Positions 7,535-15,372 are shown, numbered from the stretch's first letter. The stretch is 16,162 nt of DNA from CAZUMH01 sp964621645 (GCA_964621645.1 CAZUMH010000082.1:1-16162), one strand, 5' to 3'. Made by a program: numbers and translations. The notes: generated from the sequence alone by a model not told the origin.

Positions 7535-7563
7535 ATAATAGCAAAACAATTCCGTAATGGCAA
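7535..7563 (-). promoter_or_regulatory. Sigma70-like promoter for the methyltransferase-M28-M29 operon
   Basis: On the minus strand TTGCCA (7563-7558) and TATTAT (7540-7535) are separated by 17 bases, each one base off consensus. TGC directly before the -10 box gives an extended -10. Transcription would start near 7528, about 58 bases before the GTG. This assumes a standard housekeeping sigma. Confidence 0.5.
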
Positions 7564-7566
7564 GTA

Positions 7567-7582
7567 TTATCCTCCGGGATAA
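7567..7582. promoter_or_regulatory. Operator-like dyad between divergent promoters
   Basis: TTATCC-TCCG-GGATAA is a perfect 6-4-6 palindrome. Its centre (7574.5) is half a base from the midpoint of the gap between the two opposed -35 boxes (7563 and 7587). That placement suits a dimeric regulator acting on both promoters. No regulator gene is next to it, and the binding protein is unknown. Confidence 0.4.
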
Positions 7583-7586
7583 AAAT

Positions 7587-7615
7587 TTGCAATCTCCTCC
7601 TCCATTTACTATATT
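7587..7615 (+). promoter_or_regulatory. Sigma70-like promoter for the 7710-11021 unit
   Basis: TTGCAA (7587-7592), a 17-base spacer, and TATATT (7610-7615) lie about 95 bases before the ATG of the large secreted protein. The -10 region is embedded in AT-rich DNA, so other registers are possible. Confidence 0.4.
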
Positions 7616-7709
7616 TATTGTATTCCCAATAATAAAAAGGACATCAACAGGAATTCTATCTTCTTATCTGATTTCTTTCTGACATGTACCCAAAGACGAA
7701 AGGAGAGGG

Positions 7710-9938
7710 ATGAAGATACAAGAGGACCACGCTGTTCCATTTTTGTCGTTTGCCCTTGCCTGCCTCCTGTTTATCCTTTCCCCCTACAGTAACGCCCAAA
7801 CCCGTGACGTCACGGAAATGAGAACCCGTTTGGAGCCCCCCTATATCGGAGCCATGACTGTTCGCAGCCACCGGGAATCCCTGGGAGATAACGGGGAACG
7901 GATCGTGGACTGGAATTTTGATGTGGAAGGCGCCGGTTACGGGGAGAATCCGCGTTCCTCGATAGGGGTTGAATGGGATCCTTCGGGAAAAATTATCAAC
8001 GGCACCAGGGAGATGGCTGAATCGAGTGCCCGCAGCGGCGGGAATCCCCTCCACACCGTGGCAGGCTGGCCTGTGGGTTTGATCCTGATAAGGTCCGACG
8101 GATATAACTATGCCACGGTCAAGGGGAATTATTACGTTCACGTTTCTGTTTCCGACGCCTCGTCCACAACCGAAGCCGAGCGTCTTGCCGATGAAGCGTT
8201 TGAGTATATCCTCTCCCGTATTCCCGATCCTGCGGGTGGGACCGGAAATTCTGAAACTGCAAAGGCAGGAACCGGCGCACCCGGCGAAGCAGGGAAAGTT
8301 CCTCAGAAGACTGCGGCTGAACAGCAGATGGAACGGGCCTTCAAGGCCTTCGAGGAAGAGCAGAAAGAATACATCGATGCTGCCAACCAGGCAGACGCCG
8401 CCATGATGGATCACTATCGTGATGGCGCCGGCATCGCAGAAAAGGCCGCTAATTCAGAAAAAGCGCTGGTTGAGATTATTCCCCCCACCAGCAGGCTGGC
8501 GATCTTCCGGGACGGCGAGCAGCGGTTCGGTGTGGCTGTGGCCAATCGCTCCGATTTCGATCTGTCCCGAATCCGTCTCAGGCTCTATGTTCATACCCGG
8601 AACGGTATCAAAGAAATCGGCAGCGCCCGGATAGACAGAGTCAGAAGAAACGGCAGTTCCACGGCCGCATTTTCCATGTCCGGCCGAAAACTGAAGGAGC
8701 TCTACGAAAAAGAGGGGATCTCCGACACTGATATTGAAATAAAAGCCGCCTACCGGGTATATTGGACCGACTACTATTATGGAAGTGAGGACATAGATGC
8801 TCTCTGGCCGAACGGACTCAATCCCCGGCTGGACGGTCTTCCTTCCGAAGAGGAACGCGAAAACCGGGCGCCTCCCCGGATTCGCATCGAGCTGGTGGAT
8901 GAAACAGGTTCACCGAGACCGGACAATATCATTGTATCCGGCACCCGCAATTTTATTCGCCTCGCAATCGAGAGTTCTTCTCAGGAAACTTCTTGCCTGG
9001 CCGCCTATAGCGAACCCCACTGGTCCAACCGCCCCGGGGAACTGCGCTACAGCGGCTGGGGCGACGCGTACAATCAACGTCCTCCCCGTGATCTGTTGCC
9101 CGACATGGACCGGTTCAACGGGACCTCCAATCCGCGATTCTCGGGAGATCTAATGGGAGGCTCCGTTTATTTCTACGCCTTTTTCATCGCCCCTTCCGTA
9201 AAACAGGAAGAAAATCTGACAGTCAGCCTGTCCTACAAATACGCCTTCGATACCAATCTTGCCGGTCAGGAGGAGTACTGGCGGGAAGGTGAGGGGAAAG
9301 CCACCTTTACCCTGACCCGGGGGAGGACCAGCAGCTCCCTCAGTGATATCGTGCAGCTGAATGTGACCGCAACCCGTGAAGAAAAAAAGGCGACAGTGGC
9401 GCTGACGCTTCCTGGCGGCCAGATTGGATGCTTCCGCGGGTCCATAGTGGAACTGGCCCCGACGGACCGCTGGTGGCCGGACATGCTGGAGGACTGGCGC
9501 AAGCGAAATCAGGAGATGATGGACTACGATCTGAGTAAAAAGGTGAGACAGGGCGGCAGGGAACAGATGGTAGGAGACATTATATCCGCCTACGACCAGG
9601 GTCTGGGTACAGGTCTGGCGGCCGCCTTCGCCATGGATGATATCGTTGCGGCTGAAACGGAAGATGAAGTGATTAAAGAAACGGGCACAGCCGCGGCGGG
9701 GCTCCTCATTCCCGCGGGAGGTGTCATGCTCCCCGTTCTGGAAATGGGATTCATGTGGGCCAAACGGCAAAAGGAAGAAGCCGGTATGCTGCAGGAACTG
9801 AATCGGATCGGTCCCGTGGTACCCTTCCGGCAGGCGACAATGTACCGCAGCGTGGATCAGCTCTACGGCACCCGGATCATGTACAAAATTGTTGATGACA
9901 CACTTTATCTCATACCATTAGGGAAAACATCGCTCTAA
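7710..9938 (+). CDS. Large secreted protein of unknown family
   Basis: The protein is 742 aa and I do not recognise its family. Residues 1-30 look like a signal peptide ending in SNAQ after a hydrophobic run (about 10-24). Residues 35-172 form a mixed alpha/beta module ending YYVHVSVSDAS then a helix (EAERLADEAFEYILSRI), resembling small periplasmic sensor-type domains only in outline. A Gly/Ala/Pro linker (175-200) and a charged helix, possibly coiled coil (202-252), follow. Residues 255-390 and 390-545 look like beta-rich modules with DxTGSPRPDN and many Trp/Tyr. A long helix region follows, with a hydrophobic stretch at 657-683 (TGTAAAGLLIPAGGVMLPVL). AAAGGAGAGGG just upstream fixes ATG 7710. 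The next gene starts 36 bases on, so they are probably co-transcribed. Exported location is inferred; function is unknown. Confidence 0.75.
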   Translation: MKIQEDHAVPFLSFALACLLFILSPYSNAQTRDVTEMRTRLEPPYIGAMTVRSHRESLGDNGERIVDWNFDVEGAGYGENPRSSIGVEWDPSGKIINGTREMAESSARSGGNPLHTVAGWPVGLILIRSDGYNYATVKGNYYVHVSVSDASSTTEAERLADEAFEYILSRIPDPAGGTGNSETAKAGTGAPGEAGKVPQKTAAEQQMERAFKAFEEEQKEYIDAANQADAAMMDHYRDGAGIAEKAANSEKALVEIIPPTSRLAIFRDGEQRFGVAVANRSDFDLSRIRLRLYVHTRNGIKEIGSARIDRVRRNGSSTAAFSMSGRKLKELYEKEGISDTDIEIKAAYRVYWTDYYYGSEDIDALWPNGLNPRLDGLPSEEERENRAPPRIRIELVDETGSPRPDNIIVSGTRNFIRLAIESSSQETSCLAAYSEPHWSNRPGELRYSGWGDAYNQRPPRDLLPDMDRFNGTSNPRFSGDLMGGSVYFYAFFIAPSVKQEENLTVSLSYKYAFDTNLAGQEEYWREGEGKATFTLTRGRTSSSLSDIVQLNVTATREEKKATVALTLPGGQIGCFRGSIVELAPTDRWWPDMLEDWRKRNQEMMDYDLSKKVRQGGREQMVGDIISAYDQGLGTGLAAAFAMDDIVAAETEDEVIKETGTAAAGLLIPAGGVMLPVLEMGFMWAKRQKEEAGMLQELNRIGPVVPFRQATMYRSVDQLYGTRIMYKIVDDTLYLIPLGKTSL

Positions 9939-9974
9939 CCATTAACAGATTCCCTGTCGGGGAAAGGAGGGATT

Positions 9975-11021
9975 ATGTCTTTGGGGAAAGTTGGAAAAAC
10001 TGCTGTTCTGCCGCTCGCACTGCTTTTTATATCCTGTTCTTCCGGAATCGTCACCGTACGCAAGGCGCCGCCCGGACAGGAGGCCCCTTCAACTTCTCAG
10101 AAGGCCGGCGTTCAGCCACAGGCCTATACCAAAACATTGGATGCTCCGGCCAGTCAGGCGCGGGAAGCCTTGCTGTACACGCTTTTTCTGATGGACATTC
10201 CCGCTGAAAAAGATCCGGACAGTGAAACAATGACCCTGCATCTGGCCCGGACCTGGCTTCTTCCCCCCGAGGGAGAAGTGGGAGAATTCTTCTCTGAAAA
10301 GAAAAGAGACGAAGACGCACTCGCCTGGACCTTTGACAACGAATCATTGGAAACGGGGAAAAGCGGCAACCTGAATCGCTACATGAAAAAAGGCGGCGGT
10401 TTTACTTCGTTTATGAAAACCGGACCTTCGGCGGAAAAGATAAAATCCGTCACTTTTGAAGGCACACTGACGGTGAAACCGGCGGGAAGGACCAGATCGA
10501 CGATGAACGGTGAAATTCTCTTTTCCGCCAATGTTCCCAATACCGTCTCAGGAGCCAATGAAAAGGACATCTACAAGTCCACCGGTCTGCTGGAGAAGAT
10601 CATTGCTGAACGGACCAATGAGCTGCTCTCTGTCCAGCCCCGGATCTATCCGGGCACTCCGGAAAAAGTCAAGGAAGCAGCGATGGTCTGGATGGAGAGC
10701 CATGGACTTGTACAGGAGTTTCCGCTGGGGAACGGTTTCATTACCGAACGTGTCATGCCGCCCCGTAAAGGAGACAACGCCATCGGCAATTACGCCAAAC
10801 TGGCCCGTCAGTTAATGCCCATCTGGATCGGTTCCTACCGGGCCCTCTTTACCTTCACTCCGGGGGAGCAGCCCAACACCACCGGTGTACTGATCCACTA
10901 TATGTTCTCCGCTATAAACTCCAACAACGGGAAACGTAACTGGCAGATTTATCCGTCTAAAGGAATTTTGGAGGATGATTTCTATACCCATATGAGGGAA
11001 GCCACCGCCGAATTCCGTTAA
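9975..11021 (+). CDS. Putative lipoprotein with two related domains
   Basis: The protein is 348 aa. Residues 1-20 are a lipoprotein-type signal with FISC placing the lipidated cysteine at 21, so it is probably anchored to a membrane and exposed to the periplasm. A Pro/Gln-rich linker (31-48) leads into two parts that seem to share a pattern: helix (APASQAREALLYTLFLMD, 57-74), strands ending in TVKPAGRTRSTMNGEILFSA, then helix (201-218); and helix (TPEKVKEAAMVWMESHGL, 228-245), strands ending in TPGEQPNTTGVLIHYMFSA, then helix (331-346). This resembles tandem helix-grip domains of the BamC/NlpB kind, which is inference from pattern only. AAAGGAGGG supports ATG 9975. It sits 36 bases behind the unknown secreted protein and is followed by a strong hairpin that closes the unit. 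Confidence 0.7.
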   Translation: MSLGKVGKTAVLPLALLFISCSSGIVTVRKAPPGQEAPSTSQKAGVQPQAYTKTLDAPASQAREALLYTLFLMDIPAEKDPDSETMTLHLARTWLLPPEGEVGEFFSEKKRDEDALAWTFDNESLETGKSGNLNRYMKKGGGFTSFMKTGPSAEKIKSVTFEGTLTVKPAGRTRSTMNGEILFSANVPNTVSGANEKDIYKSTGLLEKIIAERTNELLSVQPRIYPGTPEKVKEAAMVWMESHGLVQEFPLGNGFITERVMPPRKGDNAIGNYAKLARQLMPIWIGSYRALFTFTPGEQPNTTGVLIHYMFSAINSNNGKRNWQIYPSKGILEDDFYTHMREATAEFR

Positions 11022-11027
11022 TCTTGG

Positions 11028-11060
11028 ATCTGCCGGGGACCTTTGAGGTCCCCGGCAGAT
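11028..11060 (+). terminator. Strong GC hairpin after the lipoprotein gene
   Basis: ATCTGCCGGGGACC (11028-11041) pairs perfectly with 11047-11060 around TTTGA, six bases after the stop codon. The run after it (TAATCACC) has few T, so it is a T-poor terminator or a 3' stabilising structure. It separates the two plus-strand units. Confidence 0.65.
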
Positions 11061-11106
11061 TAATCACCTATCCCCCTCAATCACCAGTCCTTTAATACAC
11101 TTCCCG

Positions 11107-11135
11107 TTGACAATCTGCTCCGACTTCCGTAAGTT
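11107..11135 (+). promoter_or_regulatory. Sigma70-like promoter of the sigma/anti-sigma/VIT-VWA unit
   Basis: A consensus TTGACA (11107-11112) is followed after 17 bases by TAAGTT (11130-11135), a weak -10. Transcription would start near 11142, leaving a leader of about 48 bases. That leader holds a small dyad, CGGGGA-ATAA-TCCCCG (11147-11162). No separate ECF-type self-promoter could be recognised. Confidence 0.45.
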
Positions 11136-11189
11136 ATTCACCGTACCGGGGAATAATCCCCGTATTTGTTTGTATGAGATACAGGAGCC

Positions 11190-11792
11190 ATGACGGTCGA
11201 AACGGACTATTCAAAGGATGACCGGGAAGATCAGCGCCTGGTTCTCAAGGTGCGGTCCGGCAGCAGGGCAGCTTTCGACCGGATCGTGCGCAAATACCAG
11301 CGGCGTCTCTATTTCACGGTACGCAAACTGGTGAAAGATCATCAGAGCACCGATGACATCCTGCAGGATGTGTTTGTGAAAGCGTATCTGAATCTGGAAC
11401 AGTATGATATCTCCCGTCCTTTCTTCCCCTGGCTGCACCGAATCGCTGTCAACTCAGCTCTGAATGAATTGGGACACAGAACCAGACGCAGGGAGAACTC
11501 CCTTGAAAGTGAAGACGGAACCATCATATCGTTACAGGATCCGGATCCCGGCCCGGGAGAGAAGGCCGAGGAAGCCGATTTGCAGGGAGCGCTGAGCCGG
11601 GCTCTGGAGCAGCTGCCGGAAGATCAGCGCCTGGTCTTTCTGCTGCGCGCCAGTGAAGGGTTGAGTTACGAGGAGATTGCCGAACATATGGGGATTACCA
11701 GCGGCACCGTGATGTCGCGCCTCTCCCGGGCTCGGGAGAAACTGCGCCGCCTGCTGCGTCCCTATCTGGGGGATCAGACCCAAAGAGGGTGA
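11190..11792 (+). CDS. ECF-type RNA polymerase sigma factor
   Basis: The protein is 200 aa, the usual ECF length. It directs RNA polymerase to a dedicated promoter set and is expected to be held inactive by the next gene's product. Region 2 spans about 28-98, with the core-binding block DDILQDVFVKAY (55-66) and the -10-recognition helix WLHRIAVNSALNELGHRTRR (81-100). An acidic linker (101-132) follows. Region 4 spans 134-190, with LPEDQRLVFLLRASEGLSYEEIAEHMG and the recognition helix SGTVMSRLSRAREKL. The start is ATG 11190 with AGGAG only two bases upstream, a tight spacing, but there is no better start. The stop is three bases before the anti-sigma ATG, so the two are co-translated. Confidence 0.95.
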   Translation: MTVETDYSKDDREDQRLVLKVRSGSRAAFDRIVRKYQRRLYFTVRKLVKDHQSTDDILQDVFVKAYLNLEQYDISRPFFPWLHRIAVNSALNELGHRTRRRENSLESEDGTIISLQDPDPGPGEKAEEADLQGALSRALEQLPEDQRLVFLLRASEGLSYEEIAEHMGITSGTVMSRLSRAREKLRRLLRPYLGDQTQRG

Positions 11793-11795
11793 ACC

Positions 11796-12968
11796 ATGGA
11801 ATGTAAAACCGCCGAAAAACTGCTGGATAAATACTTGGACGGCCGGCTGTCAAACGAGGACAGAGAGCGGGTGGAAGATCATTGTGCCGCCTGTCCCGCC
11901 TGCCGGGAGAGACTCACCGAACTGACCCTGCTGCAGGAGGCGGCCCGGACTGAATTTCCCTCTTCCCCGTCGCTCTCCTACTGGCGCCGCCAGCGCCGGG
12001 ATGTCAGAAAGAAAATTTCCAGCCTCGCGGAAGAAGAGGCGACTGGCAATTCCTGGACCATGGATCTGCGGGATATCCTCTGGCCCCGCTCTCTGCCGCG
12101 GCGTTTCATCCGGGTGGCAGCCGGACTGGCCCTGATTTTCATGGTGGTCCGCCTGGCCGTGCTGGAAAAAGGAACTCTCCCCTACTATCTGACCCGCAGT
12201 GGACCTCAGGGGAAGGCCCTCGAATACAGAGAGATTCCGACCGATAAGAAAGAAGGAAAAGGGAGAGTTGAAGCAGCCGCCCCTACAAAGGCGGCAACAC
12301 AGGACGAAGACCGTCTGGAAGAAACATCCGGGAAAGGAGCGGAATCCGTCGCTTCCCGTGATCAAAACAGAATACTAATCGGGGGAGTTTCTCCTGCTGA
12401 AGAAAAACAAGCGGCAGAAATGGAGAACCCCCTTCCATCGGCGCCATCAGAACAAAAGATTACTGCCCAGGAAGCTGAAACCCTGCCCGTGAGGCCGTCA
12501 CGGGTCGCGGGAGCTGAAACCTTGCCTCAAACACCCCTGCTGAAAGCCGCTGCCGCATCACCGTCCCTGACCTTGACTCCTGCCGAGTGGCAGGATCTCT
12601 GGCGCGGGCCCGACGCATCGGGAGTGCTGAAAATGAAAATGATCGATGCGAGCCGGAATGACATGCTACAGGTCCCGGACTCTCTCCATGCTAGCCTTCC
12701 CCCCACCTCCCGGATCGACCAAATGATCCCCATATTGGAGCAAAATCTGACCGTCTATCCGGCCGAAGAGGGAGAAACCGGGCGCATCCTCCTTTTGGGT
12801 CGGCTCTACTTCCTGAGAGCCGAGAAGGACGGGGATACTACTCATATGAGGCGGGCGCTGGACTATTACAACATCCATCAATCTATTCTGGTACGGGACC
12901 CGAACCTTGCGGCCCGGGCCGAAAAATTCCACTCTCTCCTTTACGGAACCGGAACAAAGAAAAAATAA
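11796..12968 (+). CDS. Membrane zinc-finger anti-sigma factor with long periplasmic region
   Basis: The protein is 390 aa. The N-terminus is a zf-HC2-type anti-sigma domain with the HX3CX2C zinc motif (H29, C33, C36; C3 and C30 also near). A cytoplasmic linker reaches the single membrane span at about 105-122 (IRVAAGLALIFMVVRLAV). The rest is periplasmic: a low-complexity Glu/Ala/Lys/Pro stretch (130-250), then a compact helical end (255-385, RILLLGRLYFLRAEKDGD, RRALDYYNIHQSIL) that looks TPR-like. It should bind the adjacent sigma factor and release it on an envelope signal, usually through regulated proteolysis in this class. The gene lies three bases behind the sigma gene, with GAGGGTGA as ribosome site. 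The periplasmic part is long for the family, suggesting it contacts a specific partner; the neighbouring VIT-VWA protein is an obvious candidate (inference). Confidence 0.9.
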   Translation: MECKTAEKLLDKYLDGRLSNEDRERVEDHCAACPACRERLTELTLLQEAARTEFPSSPSLSYWRRQRRDVRKKISSLAEEEATGNSWTMDLRDILWPRSLPRRFIRVAAGLALIFMVVRLAVLEKGTLPYYLTRSGPQGKALEYREIPTDKKEGKGRVEAAAPTKAATQDEDRLEETSGKGAESVASRDQNRILIGGVSPAEEKQAAEMENPLPSAPSEQKITAQEAETLPVRPSRVAGAETLPQTPLLKAAAASPSLTLTPAEWQDLWRGPDASGVLKMKMIDASRNDMLQVPDSLHASLPPTSRIDQMIPILEQNLTVYPAEEGETGRILLLGRLYFLRAEKDGDTTHMRRALDYYNIHQSILVRDPNLAARAEKFHSLLYGTGTKKK

Positions 12969-12981
12969 TGGGGAATAATAT

Positions 12982-13021
12982 CCTTTCTCCGGTTGTATGA
13001 ATGGATGAGAAAGGCATTCAT
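12982..13021 (+). promoter_or_regulatory. Two mutually exclusive stems before the VIT-VWA gene
   Basis: CCTTTCTC (12982-12989) can pair with GAGAAAGG (13007-13014). Alternatively ATGAATG (12997-13003) can pair with CATTCAT (13015-13021). The stems interleave and abut with no spare bases, so they compete rather than form a pseudoknot. They end 11 bases before the AAAGGAG ribosome site. A switch-like control of the third gene in the unit is possible; chance is not excluded. Confidence 0.3.
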
Positions 13022-13044
13022 CACAAGCATTGAAAGGAGAAGCC

Positions 13045-15219
13045 ATGGAATCCCTCACCTGCCTAAAAAATAAAACGTTCTTCATCACTTGCATCCTTAT
13101 ACTTATCCTGCCGGCTGCATTGCTATCCCAGGGATTCATCATTCCCGGACCGACGCTTCCCCGGCAAACGCCTGCTCCCCTTCTCTCCGAACACGCTGTC
13201 ACAGCCCGCATCAGCGACCAGGCCGCCCAGGTTACGGTCAGCCAGATCTTTAAGAATTCATCCGCCCGGCCTCTGGAAGGCACCTACTACTTCCCTCTCC
13301 CGGACGGCGCCTCGGTTTCCGATTTCCGCATGATCGTGGACGGCAAGGTGATGAAGGGCGAGCTACTTCCCAAGGACAAGGCCCGGCAGATCTATGAGGA
13401 TATCGTGCGGCGGCGGCGTGATCCCGCCCTGCTGGAATTGGTAGGATACAACCTATTCAGCGCCAGCATTTTCCCCATCCCCCCGGGGGGAGAACGAAAA
13501 ATTATACTGGAATATACCTCACTGCTGCCGCGGGACAACAACCTCATCGACTTCACTTATCCCCTGCACCGGAGCGGTGCTTCACAGGCCCGTTTCTCCC
13601 TTGAAGTGGACATTGCTTCATCCCACGGTCTGGGGAGTGTCTATTCTCCCTCTCATAGCGTGGATATCGTGCGCCGGGACGAACGCCATGCCACGGTCAC
13701 CTGGGAAAGCGCGACAGGAAGCGAAGAAAAAGGCAGTTTCCGTCTCTTCTTCTCACCCTCGGATCAGGACATCGGCGTCAGTCTTCTCTCTCATCCTCCC
13801 CGGCCCGGAGAGGAGGGGTATTTTCTCCTTCTGGTATCTCCTGCGACGAAAAGGGAGGCGCGGGAAATAATCAATAAAGATATTCTTTTTATCCTGGATA
13901 TTTCGGGCAGCATGACGGGAGAAAAACTGAGTCAGGCCAAAGAAGCCCTTTCCTGGTGTATTTCCCGGCTGGGATCCAATGATCGTTTCAACATCATCGC
14001 CTTCAGCACCGAGACCCGTTCCTTCAGTGACAGACTGGTTCCCGTATCCCGGCGTGAGGAAGCGCTCCGATTTCTGGAAGGGCTGGATGCGGCCGGAGGC
14101 ACCAACATCGACGCCGCTCTGCAGACCGCCCTGGGGATGGAATTCGCCAAAGACCGTGCCGCCAGCATCATCTTTCTCACCGACGGACTGCCCACCGTGG
14201 GTGAGCGGGACGCCGGAACCATCCTTGACAGGGTGAAACAAAACAATCAGGCCAATTTAAAAATCTTCCCCTTCGGCCTGGGCTACGATGTCAACACCTT
14301 CCTGCTGGACCGGCTGGCGGCTGACTGCCAGGCTGTATCAGATTACGTGGAACCCCAGGAAAGTATCGAAGCGACCATTTCCTCGTTCTATGCTAAAATA
14401 AGCCGCCCGGTACTCACCGATTTAAAAATAGAGATCAGGGGAGTGGAAACCCAGGATATCTTCCCCCGCCGTCTCCCTCATCTCTACAGCGGCAGCCAGC
14501 TTACCCTGCTGGGACGCTATAGCAGCGGCGGCCGGGCCCGGGTGTTTCTGACGGGAAAGATGAATGGCCGGCCGCGTTCCTTTACCTACGAGGTCGATTT
14601 TGGAAAGAAGGAAGAAAGCCATCCCTACCTGGCTCATCTCTGGGCCACCAGGAAGATCGGTTTTCTGGTGGATGAGATCCGTCTGCATGGTGAAAATGAG
14701 GAACTGAAAAACGAGATCATCCGCTTAAGCCGCAAATACGGCGTGGTCTCTCCCTACACCTCATACCTGGTGCAGGAGGATGAGACTCCGAGACCGCTCC
14801 ATGCCGTTCCGGTATCCGCTCTGGACAGAACGGAGAAAGGCAAGGTACAACAGTATATTATCGGCGGAGTTCAGCCGACTGTGAGCGGAGTCGACGCGGT
14901 GAAGATGAGCAAGCGGACTCGGGAAATGAAGGAGGCTGAAAGCGCCTCGGATGCCGCCCTGATACGCACAGTTGAGGGAGTTCTCTTCGTTCTGCGGGAC
15001 AGCGTCTGGGTTGACAGCCGCTACCGTGATGAAGAGGTGCTCAGGATTCCCTACGATTCGGACACCTATCTGAATTTCGCCCTCACCTTCCCGGAAACGG
15101 CCAGATTCCTGACCCTGGGAGAACGGGTGATCTTTAAATTCAAGGATAGATTTATCTCGATCGGTAAAGAGGGAAAGAAAAACCTAAGCGAAGAGGAAAT
15201 CAGAAAGTTATTCGAATGA
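13045..15219 (+). CDS. Secreted VIT and von Willebrand factor A domain protein
   Basis: The protein is 724 aa. I use ATG 13045, with AAAGGAG at 13033-13039, in preference to TTG 13030, which overlaps that site. Residues 1-29 form a signal peptide (FFITCILILILPAALLSQ). The VIT domain lies at about 43-160 (ARISDQAAQVTVSQIFKN, LEGTYYFPLPDGASVSDF, ARQIYEDIVRRRRDPALLE). The VWA domain at 278-450 has an intact MIDAS site: D285-x-S287-x-S289, T353 and D380, so it should bind a divalent metal and a partner protein. Residues 531-580 hold a block common in these proteins (LWATRKIGFLVDEIR, LSRKYGVVSPYTSYLV), and 646-706 a conserved end (LFVLRDSVWVDSRY). There is no sorting domain or LPXTG. It follows the anti-sigma gene by 76 bases and is probably in the same transcript. 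The partner is unknown; a role in surface binding or envelope stress is inference. Confidence 0.93.
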   Translation: MESLTCLKNKTFFITCILILILPAALLSQGFIIPGPTLPRQTPAPLLSEHAVTARISDQAAQVTVSQIFKNSSARPLEGTYYFPLPDGASVSDFRMIVDGKVMKGELLPKDKARQIYEDIVRRRRDPALLELVGYNLFSASIFPIPPGGERKIILEYTSLLPRDNNLIDFTYPLHRSGASQARFSLEVDIASSHGLGSVYSPSHSVDIVRRDERHATVTWESATGSEEKGSFRLFFSPSDQDIGVSLLSHPPRPGEEGYFLLLVSPATKREAREIINKDILFILDISGSMTGEKLSQAKEALSWCISRLGSNDRFNIIAFSTETRSFSDRLVPVSRREEALRFLEGLDAAGGTNIDAALQTALGMEFAKDRAASIIFLTDGLPTVGERDAGTILDRVKQNNQANLKIFPFGLGYDVNTFLLDRLAADCQAVSDYVEPQESIEATISSFYAKISRPVLTDLKIEIRGVETQDIFPRRLPHLYSGSQLTLLGRYSSGGRARVFLTGKMNGRPRSFTYEVDFGKKEESHPYLAHLWATRKIGFLVDEIRLHGENEELKNEIIRLSRKYGVVSPYTSYLVQEDETPRPLHAVPVSALDRTEKGKVQQYIIGGVQPTVSGVDAVKMSKRTREMKEAESASDAALIRTVEGVLFVLRDSVWVDSRYRDEEVLRIPYDSDTYLNFALTFPETARFLTLGERVIFKFKDRFISIGKEGKKNLSEEEIRKLFE

Positions 15220-15286
15220 TCTTCTCTGTGGGATAGGCCAGTGTAATAGATCGAAATTCTATCCCGACAATCGATACGGGAAGGCC

Positions 15287-15322
15287 ACGTGCGACGCACC
15301 TCTGAGGTGCGTCGCACGTTTT
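15287..15322 (+). terminator. Intrinsic terminator built from nested palindromes (copy 2 of 2)
   Basis: ACGTGCGACGCACCT at 15287-15301 pairs with 15305-15319 over the loop CTG, followed by TTTT (15319-15322). It lies 67 bases after the VIT-VWA stop. It shares the whole of both arms and the preceding GGCC with the element at 3377-3413; only the loop and flanks differ. A further shared 10-mer, ATTCTATCCC, lies upstream of both (3335-3344 and 15256-15265). Confidence 0.8.
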
Positions 15323-15372
15323 ATATCACCCCTTCGTTGATGTCCCATTCCGGCCTTAGCCGAGGAAGAAGA

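Noticed and set aside
7656..8414. 252-aa minus-strand open frame
   Set aside because: It is antisense to the N-terminal third of the secreted protein, crosses its ribosome site and shows no domain.
9150..9770. 206-aa minus-strand open frame
   Set aside because: It is a shadow of the 742-aa secreted protein, with Arg/His/Pro-rich composition and no ribosome site.
12982..13021. H-type pseudoknot
   Set aside because: The second stem's 3' strand follows the first stem's 3' strand with no linking bases, which cannot span an 8-bp stem; the stems are alternatives.
13030..13044. TTG at 13030 as start of the VIT-VWA gene
   Set aside because: The AAAGGAG site lies inside this extension and is well spaced for the ATG at 13045.
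13753..14241. 162-aa minus-strand open frame
   Set aside because: It is antisense to the VWA domain with its intact MIDAS motifs; composition is typical of a shadow.
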